64,000 bases of DNA from assembly GCF_036884655.1 (NCBI RefSeq), contig NC_088357.1, positions 41,362,001 to 41,426,000 on the forward strand, given 5' to 3'. Numbering within the stretch: position 1 is the stretch's first letter; every line of letters starts with the position of its first letter. Positions 10,747-20,900 of the stretch are shown one piece after another. Below the pieces are notes generated by a model that was given only the letters and a program-made list of their open reading frames with translations, was not told where the DNA came from and did not search any database. This DNA comes from Musa acuminata AAA Group. Taxonomy: Eukaryota > Streptophyta > Magnoliopsida > Zingiberales > Musaceae. The translations under genes were made by a program, and so were the position numbers.

Positions 10747-11402
10747 ATATGATACCTTATGCCTCAGCAATAGGGTCTATCATGTATGACATGCTATGTA
10801 CTAGGCCTGATATAGCGCATGCTCTGAGTGTCACGAGCAGGTATCAGGCGGATCCAGGCTTGGAGCACTGGAAAGCAGTAAAGTGTATCCTTAAGTACTT
10901 GAGAAGGACTAAGGATCTTTTACTGGTATATGGAGGTAATAGCCTTAAGATTGAAGGCTACACTGACTCAAGTTTTCAGTCTGATGTCGATGATAGCAAG
11001 TCAAATTCAGGGTATGTGTACACCTTGAATGGAGGAGTAGTGTGCTGGAAGAGTTCCAAGCAAGATACCACTACTGACTCAACCACAAAGGCGGAGTACA
11101 TTGTCGCATTAGATGCAGCAAAGGAGGGAGTTTGGGAGTCGATACAGATAGCGACAAGTCGACTTCCTTATATTGCAACAACTATGGGGTGATTACTCAA
11201 ATAAGGGAACCCGGGTCTCATCAGAAGTGTTCTGAGGAGGTTCTAGCTTATAAGAGAGATCGTAACCCGAGGAGATGTAGCAGTGGAAAGAGTGCCATCC
11301 GAAGATAACATTGCAGATCCACTGACAAAGCCATTGTCTCAGATTGTCTATGAGCGTCACAAGAGTCTGATGGGGATCAGACACATAGGTGATTGGCTTT
11401 AG
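10743..11402 (+). pseudogene. Copia RT end and RNase H (broken)
   Basis: The reading 10743-11192 gives PYASAIGSIMYDMLCTRPDI, then LSVTSRYQADPG, KCILKYLRRTKDLLLVYGG and a YTDSSFQSDVDDSKSNSGYV RNase H block with VCWKSSKQDT and STTKAEYI. After KEGVWES the frame is lost. The stretch to 11402 in other frames still shows a RRFHLIREI-like block, VERVPSEDNIADPLTKPLS and a terminal GDWL before the polypurine tract. Confidence 0.8.
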
Positions 11403-11405
11403 GTC

Positions 11406-11416
11406 AAGTGGGAGAT
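11406..11416 (+). other. Polypurine tract
   Basis: The sequence aagtgggagat directly precedes the 3' LTR start TGCTAGT at 11417, the expected plus-strand priming site. Confidence 0.85.
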
Positions 11417-12908
11417 TGCTAGTCATAGGTGCCCAACAAGCCAATCACGTGAGTGATGGCACGTGTGACTTGATACAGAATCTTTTTGCTTATTATATTT
11501 TGGCATATATCACTTTATAACTGTTGCATAAATGCATACATATATTGTGATGTCCTTGGATTTGTGCAATGGGAATCGGATCGTGATGAGATCACGATAA
11601 TGAGATCGATTCACCTTTAAACACATATCCTAAATAATCCCGGTCATAGGTTACTCGAGAGGGACATCGTGATAACCGGATAGACTGGTGTGCTGTATAC
11701 CCGTTCATATGATGGATGCAGCTTGTCTCATAGCTGCTCGTGTAGGGACACTAGGGATATAGTACAGGTGCTCATTGGAGAATGAGTTCACTGATTGATC
11801 CGCTTACGGAATGCTGGATGGTTGATGATGCCTTATTGTCAGACAGTGATTCCATAGTCCTTGTGGTGTATCTGGTCCTTAGACTTGAGACACCAAGGAT
11901 GTCCTGTATGAGTACTCCACTCTTTGATACTAGACTTATAGGTTTGACTGTCCCCAGATCTAGTACAGTTGGTCATTGGGAGTGATAGTCGACCTTACGA
12001 GGGCTATTGAGTGTCAATAGAGGATCATCCACTCTCGGCGTCATGAGAGGAATATCCTATGTGTTCTTGCTCAGACAAATCCCTGGCCAGGGTCATTCGG
12101 GTTGAGAGAGAAAGAGTTCTCCGGGAGAATCCGATTAGAGCGAGACTCGAGTAAAAACCGTATGGGTCTGACAGCACCATGCTTGATATACGGTCTCTGG
12201 GATATTAAATGGATGAGGGACTATAGGTACATGGTAACTGAGGACAGACAGGTCCAATGGATTGGATTCCCCTGTATCGTTTGGGGACTACGGCGTAGTG
12301 GCCTAGTACGTCCGTAGTCGATGAGTCGAGTGAATTATTACAGAGATAATAATTCACTGAGTTAGAAGGAGTTCTGACAGGTATGACTCACGGCCAGCTC
12401 GATATTGGGCCTAGAGGGTCACACACATATGGTAGGCATTGCGATGAGTAGAGGTTCGGATATGAGATATCCGACGGAGCCCTTGTCTTATTGGATGCAG
12501 ATCCAATACCCACTAGGGAAGGACCCATTAGGGTTTGACATGGGATCTCTATAAATAGGAGGGATTCACAGCCTCATAGGCTAGAGTCTTTGCTTGCCTT
12601 TCCTATTCTCCTCTCCCTCTCCACCTCAGAGTAGGCCTGGAGTTTTGAGGAGCGCCGTCGCAACCCTGCTGTGTGAATCACCGCTAGAGAGGAGGACGCT
12701 TGACCTCCTTCACCCTCTCCTAAGGATCTGCAAGGAAACAGGGATATACGATCTCCCTAGGTAACACAATCAATATACGCAGTTTTATGTTTCGCGGATT
12801 TTTCGCACCAATCTTCGCACGACGACGAACATCTTTTTGGGAATCGGGGATTTTGTTTTCTTGTTCTTCCACTGCGCATGTGATGTCGCCCCCATTGATT
12901 TCCCAACA
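11417..12908 (+). repeat. 3' LTR of the copia element
   Basis: It is 1492 bp, the same length as the 5' LTR, with about 26 substitutions by eye and no length change noticed. A TATA box tctataaatagg lies at about 12548-12559. It ends CCCAACA at 12908 and is followed by the target duplication gctgc. Confidence 0.92.
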
Positions 12909-13882
12909 GCTGCCCTTGCGGTTGCTTCGCCCGGGGCCTTTTATGCTCTCTCGCCTTCCCGACATCCATGCTTCAGCTGCAACATATTAGTTGGCTCTCT
13001 GAAGCATTTCTGAAACTGCAGTGGGGGGCCGTTCCACGAGGGACCAAAAGAACCTAGAGGGGTGGAGACCCACCATGAACACCTGCATCAACAGGGAGGG
13101 GTGAGCCTCTGACAAGCCCCGGATTTCCGTGGCAAACCGATTCACATAATGGGAGAGGGGTTCGTCCTCTTTTTGGTTTAGCCCGAGGAGCAAGGCGACA
13201 GATGGCTTTGGTCGAGCCAAAGCTAGGAAGTTGAGCTCGAACTCCTTGACGAGCTGATCGAAGGAGGTGACTCCCCTGATCCTCAGGCCGCTGTACCACG
13301 TGCGAGCAGGCCCCCTCAGGGTTGTAGGAAACGCCCTGCACATTAGAGCGTCAGAAGTTCCGTATAGCGCCATTTGAGTCCGAAAGGCGGACACATTGTC
13401 CGCCGGGTCAGTGGTGTCGTCGTAAGCGTCTAAGGAGGGGAGTCGAAATTCTCGGGTCGGTCGGCAGGGTTTTCCACTGCTTGATCTCCTAGGGGAAACA
13501 TCTAGGCCTGGGGCGAGCCAGGGGGTACCAGGGGGGCAACGTGCGTGGGCACGGAGGGGTCCAGTCGATGTGCAGTCTGGTCTGCCGACGAGTTTGCCGA
13601 TTGGGGAATGAGTGGAATGATGGTCTGCACCATTCCCGTTAAAGTTCGAACCTGGTGTGCAAGGTTCTGGAAGGCCTCGGTCGACACGGGCTAAGGGACG
13701 CTAGGAACGCCTTCGGGCGGAAGCAGACCTGGGTCGTTGAATAGATGCCAGTAGCGTTCCGAAGTCGCGGCGAGGTCGTCTGCCCGCGGCCCTTCGCGCG
13801 AGGGGCGTACGACCGGCGCCTCTGCTAAGAATGACCCCTCGGCTGCGGGCTCGTTGGTGTCAGTTTGTGGATCCCTCGACAT
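12909..13882 (-). pseudogene. Gypsy Gag, N-terminal and capsid part
   Basis: The minus-strand ATG is at 13882-13880, about 30 bp inside the gypsy LTR end. The reading runs through one in-frame TAG (13693-13691), then a second stop and a frame change near 13400-13500. It then gives the capsid block [33 protein letters not shown] and [17 protein letters not shown] (retrotransposon gag family). It breaks off at the copia target site and resumes at 4473. Confidence 0.78.
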
Positions 13883-14409
13883 TGGCGGGCCCTTCCTCTA
13901 GCGCCAATCTGTTGTGGTAAACAACCTTGAGCCGTGGCCTCGGGGCTGACGCGGCTTGGTTCGGGTCCGGGTGACAGGGATCTTCATGAGACGGCCTTTG
14001 AGCCCGCCGAGGCGGTCGACACTGAGGTCGGGACGGTGTCGTCGTGCCCTCCGTGTAGGAACTCCTCGCCTTTACACCTCACGGGGACCTTCGGCTTCGC
14101 CCTTGCACAAAGGTCGGGTCGGGGTGCTCAACCCGACCCCTCTGACGATCAAGTTAATCAATGACAAAGGGGATTCAGACGAGGAAGTTCCTTTTTCTCC
14201 TCCCTCTCTCCGTTTAGAATGCGAGGGTACTTATAGGGAAGCTCACTGTTTCCTGATATGCCCGCTTGCAGAGGGCAGGCTGGTAGCGTCTGACATTGGT
14301 ATTGGTGTGGCGTAAGGAACCGAGCCTGAGCAAGTCGTTAATGCGCCTCAGTCGGCGTTCTGATCTGTTTGACTAGGAGTTATTGTGTCGATCGAAGCGT
14401 GAGGTGTCA
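13883..14409 (-). repeat. 5' LTR of the Tat gypsy and its PBS region (left boundary firm, right boundary estimated)
   Basis: On the minus strand ...TTACCACAACA ends at 13910 and is followed by GATTGGCGCTAGAGG, a PBS-like stretch beginning with the TTGGCGC common in Tat and Athila elements. A TATA-like CCTATAAGTACCC lies at about 14225-14238. The outer end TGACACC at 14409 is my best guess, because the other LTR is outside the window and no target duplication can be compared. Confidence 0.5.
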
Positions 14410-14687
14410 TATGAAGTCAGCCGAGTTTTATTATAATTACTATCCTCGTCAGGGGGAAATTATAATCTCATCTTCGTAAGTATACATACTGCTCATGAGA
14501 ATGGCATCCAACGTGGACCTCACACATTAAACTATTCTGACCTAACGCCGAATGTACTATCCAAAGAGATAAGGAAAATGAATTGTAGAACGAAAGGGAG
14601 ACTGTTATTGCGAAACAAAATTCCTCAAAGCATACTAAAAAGAACTTATATGCACTTCATTTATGTCCAACGCTGCTTTGATTTGGT
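14410..14687. other. 3' flank of the LBD gene
   Basis: About 280 bp lie between the estimated gypsy LTR end and the LBD stop codon. A minus-strand aataaaa (plus ttttatt near 14429-14435) could be a polyadenylation signal. Nothing else is recognised. Confidence 0.35.
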
Positions 14688-15594
14688 TCATGATGTTGCC
14701 GAGGGCGGCGCGAGATTGAGGTCGGTTGTACACGCTTTGGTATCCCGGTCACAGAGAACGAGCCGAGACCACCAGGAGACCGGTTTGAACCCGAGCGTGA
14801 GCTCGAGGCCGAGCTCGTCCTCCTCGGTCTCGTCCGGCTCTCCCTGGCTTACGTGCGACGCCTCCTCCGCGGTGTCCGCCAAGGACATGCACTCGTTCTC
14901 CCGGCACTCACCGCCTTTTCTGTTTCGCTCGACCACTGCAGCGGCGGGCTCGGTCGGGTGGCTGGCCTCCGACTCGTGGCTCCGGGCGCGAGGGAACTCG
15001 GGCCGGGTGGTCGCCGTCCTGGCAGCCTTGGAGCCGGAGCGCTTGAACAGGGACCGCGGCCTGTTGACGTTGTGGAGCTCCGCGGCGGCTCTGGGTTTCT
15101 TGAAGACGTGGCGGATGTCGCAGGCCTGGAGCGGCGGGGCCGGGGTGGAGGCCGCCGTCTCGGAGGGGATCTGGACGATGGGGGCGCCCTTGAGCACCGC
15201 CTCCACTGCTGTCTGGCACAGCTGCCAGCTGCCGGACCACAGCAGCCCGACGGATCCGTAGATTGGGTTGACGATCCGGCCGCAAGCCTCGTACAGCAGG
15301 GATCGAAATATGGCTGCAAGAAAGAATCCAAGGATCGTTAGCACGCAAATGAATTCATGAGCAGTGGAAGCGGTAGCACGTACTTAGTAGGAGGAAACAC
15401 TGACCAGGTTGGAGGTGGTCGGGGACCGCGTTGATGAGGTTCATAAGGCCTGCGCGGCCATAGAACTTGGCGAGGAAGACGGTGGCATTGGCCTGCGACT
15501 CGGGGCTCTTGATCCACTGCAGACAGGGGCGGATGCTGCAGTTCTCGCCGCACCCCTTGCGCAGCACGCGGCATCCATTGCAGCTCATCCTCAT
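14688..15594 (-). CDS. LBD41: LOB-domain transcription factor, class II, LBD41-like (271 aa)
   Basis: Two coding exons on the minus strand, 15594-15405 and 15313-14688, with a 91-bp GT-AG intron (15404-15314), give 816 bp. The protein opens [19 protein letters not shown], the CX2CX6CX3C zinc-finger-like DNA-binding motif. The [36 protein letters not shown] and [20 protein letters not shown] blocks follow. These fit the LBD40/41/42 branch of class II rather than LBD37-39. Class II members lack the full leucine zipper and act mostly as repressors. The tail has LGLELTLG (about residue 232) and ends DLNLAP (about 261-266), both EAR-like. LBD41 relatives respond to low oxygen, but no such control can be read here. 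The start is the first ATG of the conserved N-terminus, with a TATA box about 95 bp upstream. Confidence 0.93.
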
Positions 15595-15687
15595 GACGCT
15601 AATCCTACTCGATTCTAAACCTCCAACTACTGTGAGCAAGAGACAGAAGACAGCATGACTAGGGAGGAAGGACCAAGGGAGAGGGGC

Positions 15688-15696
15688 GTATATAAG
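15688..15696 (-). promoter_or_regulatory. TATA box of the LBD gene
   Basis: The minus strand reads CTTATATAC about 95 bp upstream of the ATG at 15594, which leaves room for a 5' UTR of roughly 65 nt. A CT/GA-rich stretch lies farther upstream at 15952-15968. Confidence 0.6.
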
Positions 15697-15951
15697 CGTG
15701 TTTCTCCTGGTTTTCCAATCTTGGCCTCTGGTTTCCAAGGAGCAGGAAAGCGGGTTTCGCACGTTTCTGACACCAAGATTACCACCAACCCTAAAATAAA
15801 AGCAGAGGCAAGTGAGGTGAACCAACGAGGAGACTGCTCTAATTTACCTCCGCGTCCATTGGAAATGGCCCCACTCGCCATTTCCATCTTTGTAGACCAC
15901 TCAATAGATTACCTGAATCTCGCAGAGCGAGACAAGACGAGAAAGGAGACA

Positions 15952-15968
15952 AGAGAGAGAGAGAGAGA
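15952..15968. repeat. GA microsatellite in the LBD promoter
   Basis: A short (ag)n run sits within a purine-rich stretch, about 360 bp upstream of the LBD ATG. GA/CT runs are common in plant core and proximal promoters. Confidence 0.6.
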
Positions 15969-17086
15969 CAGGTGGCTGACTCGAAGCGCAGCACCTGGCC
16001 GATCTGCTTCTCGCCATCAAGTAACGTAAAGAACACAGGTATCACTGACACTTCGTCGTCGTCGGAGGATGAAGGCGGACGTGGAGGCAAGTCGTCGTGG
16101 TCACAGCATTCTCTTGGGGAATTTATTCTTGAGTCTTCAACTTACCAGCTGGCCAACCTGCCTTACGATTGGACGCAGTAGGTGAACTGCATTCCGGTAC
16201 CCCGTGGGTCCCATTTGACCCATTCCCATATTCTTGTGGTTCGGGTTCATCAAATTAGAGCTAAAGTAATCCCAAGTTCTTTAATTCTTTAATTTACATT
16301 AATAATCTTCAAAAAATTACTCACATAGGATGAGGAGAATATTGACATCAGACATGGTATTAATTATTGATTAATTTCGATCAAGGACTGTGCAAAACCT
16401 TTCATCGACGGATTTGGGATGGAGGGTGGAATTTGAGTCCATTAATTTTATTGCATGATGCGTTTGCGTGCTTCAACTTGTCCGAGGCATGTTATCACCC
16501 ACAATGGCGAATTCTCCTCCTTCACGGTGTCGTGCCCCCACTCACCGTGAGTCCACCGCTGCCTCACTCCCCGTAAAAGATGGATGAAAGCTCAAGAACA
16601 CAACCCCACCAAAAGAGACATGACGGTTCCTCCCATCTTCCTCTCTACCAATAATGAAACCTGCTTTTTATTCTTCTCTCAGTAACAAGAACCCATCACC
16701 ACTTGCCCACTCGGTTGTGATTGATTCCATTCAACCTGGAGAAGAAGAGAGACCCTCACTGAAGAACAATCCATCTTGCAGCAGTCCGCCCCCCTGTTCT
16801 ACTCTGCTTCTTGCTTGTTCTGCAATCCAATGGGCAGTAGGAGAAGGGAAGTTAAACCAGCATAAATCTGAAAACAGAGGGCAGGCAGATTGTGGTTGGG
16901 CACTACCTGCAACTGCAAGCTTTGTGCTGCAGCTGCTGCCAATTTAGTGGATGCATTTAGGGGACTGAGGGATGTCGCAGTTTGGAGACCTCACCTTAAG
17001 TCATGATTGGTAATCTTATTTAATATATTTTATTAAGCGAATTCTGGAAAAAGATATTCTTTTTTTATTTTCGGATTTTTTTAATA

Positions 17087-17108
17087 ATATATATATATAT
17101 ATATATAT
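17087..17108. repeat. AT dinucleotide microsatellite
   Basis: An uninterrupted at repeat lies in the LBD/IST1 spacer, just outside the MITE-like element at 17150. Confidence 0.8.
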
Positions 17109-17149
17109 TTGGAATATCCTTTTTCTTTCTTTTCTTTCCTTTTTTTTTT

Positions 17150-17460
17150 CTATGGACCTGTTCAGGGTGAGTCAATTCAATTACAATATTTTTAAACTGT
17201 ATTATTATATTTTTTTTTAATATTATTAAAAAACCATAATATAATATAATATAATATAATATAATAGTTTTGTATAAATTTTGTAAATACTGTAATACAA
17301 TATTGATAATGTATTTATATTATGTTACATTAATTTCAACAATACCAGAAATACAAAAACATTATGACACTCTAGTATTTTCTTAAAATTATTGAAAATA
17401 CTGTAGTATAATATAAAAATATTATAATTAGACCAATTCTCTATATGAATCGGTTCATAG
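17150..17460. mobile_element. MITE-like element, copy 1
   Basis: The ends are imperfect 15-bp terminal inverted repeats, ctatggacctgttca at the left and tgaatcggttcatag at the right. The interior is AT-rich, partly palindromic and non-coding, and includes an ataat pentanucleotide array at 17236-17266. The element sits between a T run and an A run, so a target duplication cannot be judged. Confidence 0.55.
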
Positions 17461-17957
17461 AAAAAAAACAGTAAAAAAAATACAAATCACTATGGTTTTT
17501 ATATCAAATTGTTCTTCACTATTTATCCTTTGAAATAAGAAAAAAAATACAAGTGAACAAGTTGACCTGAATAAAATTGATCCATATATTTATTGATGAT
17601 TTGGACCGGTTTGGGCCGGTGGGTTGAGTTGGTAATGAACCACGAGCTTTGTTCTAATATGCACCTGGATCAACAACTCCTCGCCCGACCCGTTCAATCG
17701 GGTTCGACTCATCGCCTACATAAAACCGAGTCCGAGATCTTTGTCCATTACTCGTAGCACGAATCTTAAGGAAACCAATTAATTAGAATTGCGTCCGAAC
17801 CCCGGTAACTCCGTTAACGCAGGCAGACACCGGTACTCATCGAATTGATGACATCTGTTCGGAGCGGAAAGGGCCATTGATGCTTTACTGTGTGCTGCTG
17901 ATCTGGTTGATTTCTAGGGTTTGAAGATCTGGATGGGTTGGTCTTTCTCGTGCGGAG

Positions 17958-20900
17958 ATGTCCACCTTGAATTCCATCTTCAATCGAGCCTCCTTCGGGA
18001 CGAGATGGTTCGTTTTCCTAGATTCATATTCCTGTATTCCCTTCTCTCGTCTTTTTCTTTCTTGGTTTTGTTGGTAGCCTCTCCCTTATGACCAGGGAAA
18101 GATGGCTGTTCTGGATCTGGTTTCATTATTGATCGTGGCAAATTAGATTGGAATTTTCTGTTTTAATCAATTTGTTTACGACAATTGATTAGGAAAACTT
18201 GGCACCTAATTTGTGCTTCTTGGAACTCCCATGACTGATACTTTGAACTAGTTTGAAGAGCTTGCCATTACATTTGCGGGTCATTCTTATCTCATGTTCT
18301 AGGAATTTTTTGCAGAAAAACATGTTGGTGTTTGTGAGGCTTCACTTATTGCCTTAATGTGATTAGAATTAGAAGAAAGAATTGCAACGTTGGTGCTAAA
18401 AGACTACGTAGGGAACATGACCAAGCAGAATAAAATTACTTCCACCTCACAGACTTAGTACTGACTCCTAATAGCCTTGAAACCTTCTCTCCATTTTTGC
18501 AAAACATATTAAACTAAGGCTGTACCACCAGGAATTATATTATACATCTACCAAAATAGTGTATAGACTTGGACTAGAACTAGGCCTAAACTAATTCTAA
18601 CAATATGGACCCTGATCATATCACATGAACAGTTCAGAAATTGAAAATGTTGAGAATTAAGTCAATCTCAAATGCCATAAGTTGAAGATAAGCCTTCTAT
18701 TAAACAATGTAGGGCGTAGAGTACTTTGATTCTGCATACTCAGGTTGCCTTCATAGTGTCAAATCAAATCTTAACCCTGAACCATCACTAAATTTGTTTC
18801 GTGACTAATAAATTTGTCCAATCTAGAAATGTGATCTGACTTGCGGTGTTTGGGATTGGTCAGCACCCCATACATAATCATTTGTCTCCTAGATCTATAA
18901 GTTTGTAGCAAAATTATTTGGTTCACTTGTGATGACACTTGCTCTGTTCGTTGGCAGCTTTTGTTGGTTGCATAATTATTTGGTTCACTTATAATTAAAC
19001 TTTCTATCTTCTTTGGGTGCTTTTTGTTGGCTTTGTTTGCAAATGGATATTATGTGTTCTATAGGAGGAACATTTACTGAACTTGTTGTCATGGCTATGT
19101 CTGACTATGTGCAGCAAGACCTGTTTGAATCTGGCTATATCATTCCTATTTTCATATTGTTGGCTGTGTACTTTTAAAAAAATTCTTTTTAGATTTTTTT
19201 AGAAAGTACTCCTATTTTCATAATTCCCTAACAAAATCGATTTTTTTTTTGCCTGATATCCGGAATACCATAGACATCTACCCCTTTTTCGTTTTCTATG
19301 AACCGATTCATATGGTGAATTGGTCTAATTATAATATTTTTACATCATACTACAGTATTTTCAATAATAGTAAGAAAACACTATAGTGTCATAATGTTTT
19401 TGTACTTCTGGTATTGTTGAAAATTGAAATTACTATAACATAATATAAATACATTGAATCACAGTAGTTACAAAATTTATTCACAAGTATTATATTATAT
19501 TACATTATAGTGTTTTCTTAATATTATTGAAAATACTATAATACAGTCTGAACAGGTCCATAGAATAAGCAAAGAAAAAAGAGGAAAAAGGATATTTTAA
19601 GCATTAGGAATTTTTTTTAGAAAATTCTAAACATAAAAAACACTTCCCAAGCAAAAAGAATACCTTTTTCCAGAATTCGTCTAATAAAATATATTAAATA
19701 AGATTACCAATCATCATTTGAGATGAGGTATCCACACTGCGACATCTCCTCTCTGTCCCTAAATGCATCCACTAAGTTGGCAGCAGCTTCAGCACAAAGC
19801 TTGCAGTTGCAGATAGTTCCCACCCACAATCTGCCAGCCCTCTGTTTTCAGATTTATGCTGGTTTTTCTTCCCTTCTCCTACTGCCCATTGGATTGCAGA
19901 ACAACCAAGAACAGAGTAGAACAGGGGGGCCGGAATACTGCAAGATAGATAGTTTCTTCAGCTAGGGTCTCTGTTCTTCTCCGGGTTGTAGAGAATCAAT
20001 CACAACCAAGTGGGCATGTGGTGATGGTTTCTTCTTACTGAGATAAAAATAAAAAGCAGGTTGCATCATTGGTAGAGAGGAAGATGGAGGAACCCTCATC
20101 TTTTGGTGGGGTTGTGATCTTGAGCTTTCAGCCATCTTTTACACGGAGTGAGGCAGCAGTGGACTCATGGTGAGTGGGGGCACGACACTGTGAAGGAGGA
20201 GATGTTGCCATAGTGGCTGAGAACATGCCTTAGACAAGTTGAAGCAAGCAATTACATCATGCAATAAAATTAATGGACTCAATTCCACCGTCCCAGTGGA
20301 CTCATGGTGAGTGGGGGCACGACACTGTGAAGGAGGAGATGTTGCCATAGTGGCTGAGAACATGCCTTAGACAAGTTGAAGCAAGCAATTACATCATGCA
20401 ATAAAATTAATGGACTCAATTCCACCGTCCCCAATTACGTCGATGAAAGGTTTGGCACAGTCCTTGATCAAAATTAATCAATAAGTAAATACAATGTCTG
20501 AAGTCAATATTCTCCTTATCCTATGTGAGTAATTTATGAAGATTATTAATGTAAATTTCTGTTACATGTTTTGCGGATATTCCTAATAAAAATTTTGATT
20601 TGCGATGAAGAAAGGATTCAAGCACAAATATAATAATCTGTCAAAGTCTTTTTCAATTAAGCTATCCAATGCCTTCAATCAAATCTTATAATTGAGGATG
20701 AAAAAGAGTACAATGTATTTAAATTCCAATTTTGAAGATAGAGACGCATCTAATTAATCCTTTTGCTTAGTGGGATAAAAAGAAAATAATTAAACAACTT
20801 GGGATTACTTTAGCTCTAATTTGATGAATCTGAACCACAAGAATATGGGAATGGCAGGGATGGGTCCATCCTGGTGGGTCAAATGGGACCCATGCGGTAA

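Larger units (their letters stand above)
4474..12908 (+). mobile_element. Complete Ty1-copia element (Tork/Angela-like), 8435 bp
   Basis: Two LTRs of exactly 1492 bp (4474-5965 and 11417-12908) begin TGCTAGTCAT and end CCCAACA. The 5-bp target duplication gctgc is present at 4469-4473 and 12909-12913. The PBS tggtatcagagcc is at 5967-5979 and the polypurine tract aagtgggagat at 11406-11416. Inside lie a 1.9-kb leader, gag and a damaged pol in the order protease, integrase, RT, RNase H. By eye the LTRs differ at roughly 26 positions (about 1.7 percent), so the insertion is fairly young. The element cannot act alone: the protease is deleted, stops interrupt the integrase and a piece of RT is missing. 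Confidence 0.93.
995..14409 (-). mobile_element. Ty3-gypsy element of Tat type, minus strand, interrupted and decayed
   Basis: Read on the minus strand from right to left, the pieces run LTR (from 13910), gag (about 12909-13882), gag end and protease (3387-4473), reverse transcriptase (about 2570-3380), RNase H (2169-2567), a second RNase H of the plant archaeal-like kind (1581-1946) and integrase (995-1562). Two RNase H domains are the hallmark of the Tat lineage. The element is split by the copia at 4474-12908, cut at 995 by a Sirevirus-like insertion, and has several stops and frameshifts, so it is dead. The 3' LTR is not in the window. Confidence 0.8.
16114..17460. repeat. Intergenic block A, inverted copy present at 19296-20982
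   Basis: This block lies between the divergent LBD and IST1-like genes. From ttggggaatttattc at 16114 through the stretches around 16220 (gggtcccatttgaccca), 16430 (ccattaattttattgcatga) and 16650 (cctgctttttattct) to the MITE-like end at 17460, it reappears in reverse complement at 20982 down to 19296. By eye the copies are similar but clearly diverged. No gene is recognised in it; ORFs at 16367-16576 and 16654-16947 look fortuitous. Confidence 0.8.

Noticed and set aside
14849..15348. ORFs of 146-162 codons on both strands around 15 kb
   Set aside because: They are other-frame shadows of the GC-rich LBD exon 2; only the frame joining to exon 1 at 15405 gives the conserved protein.
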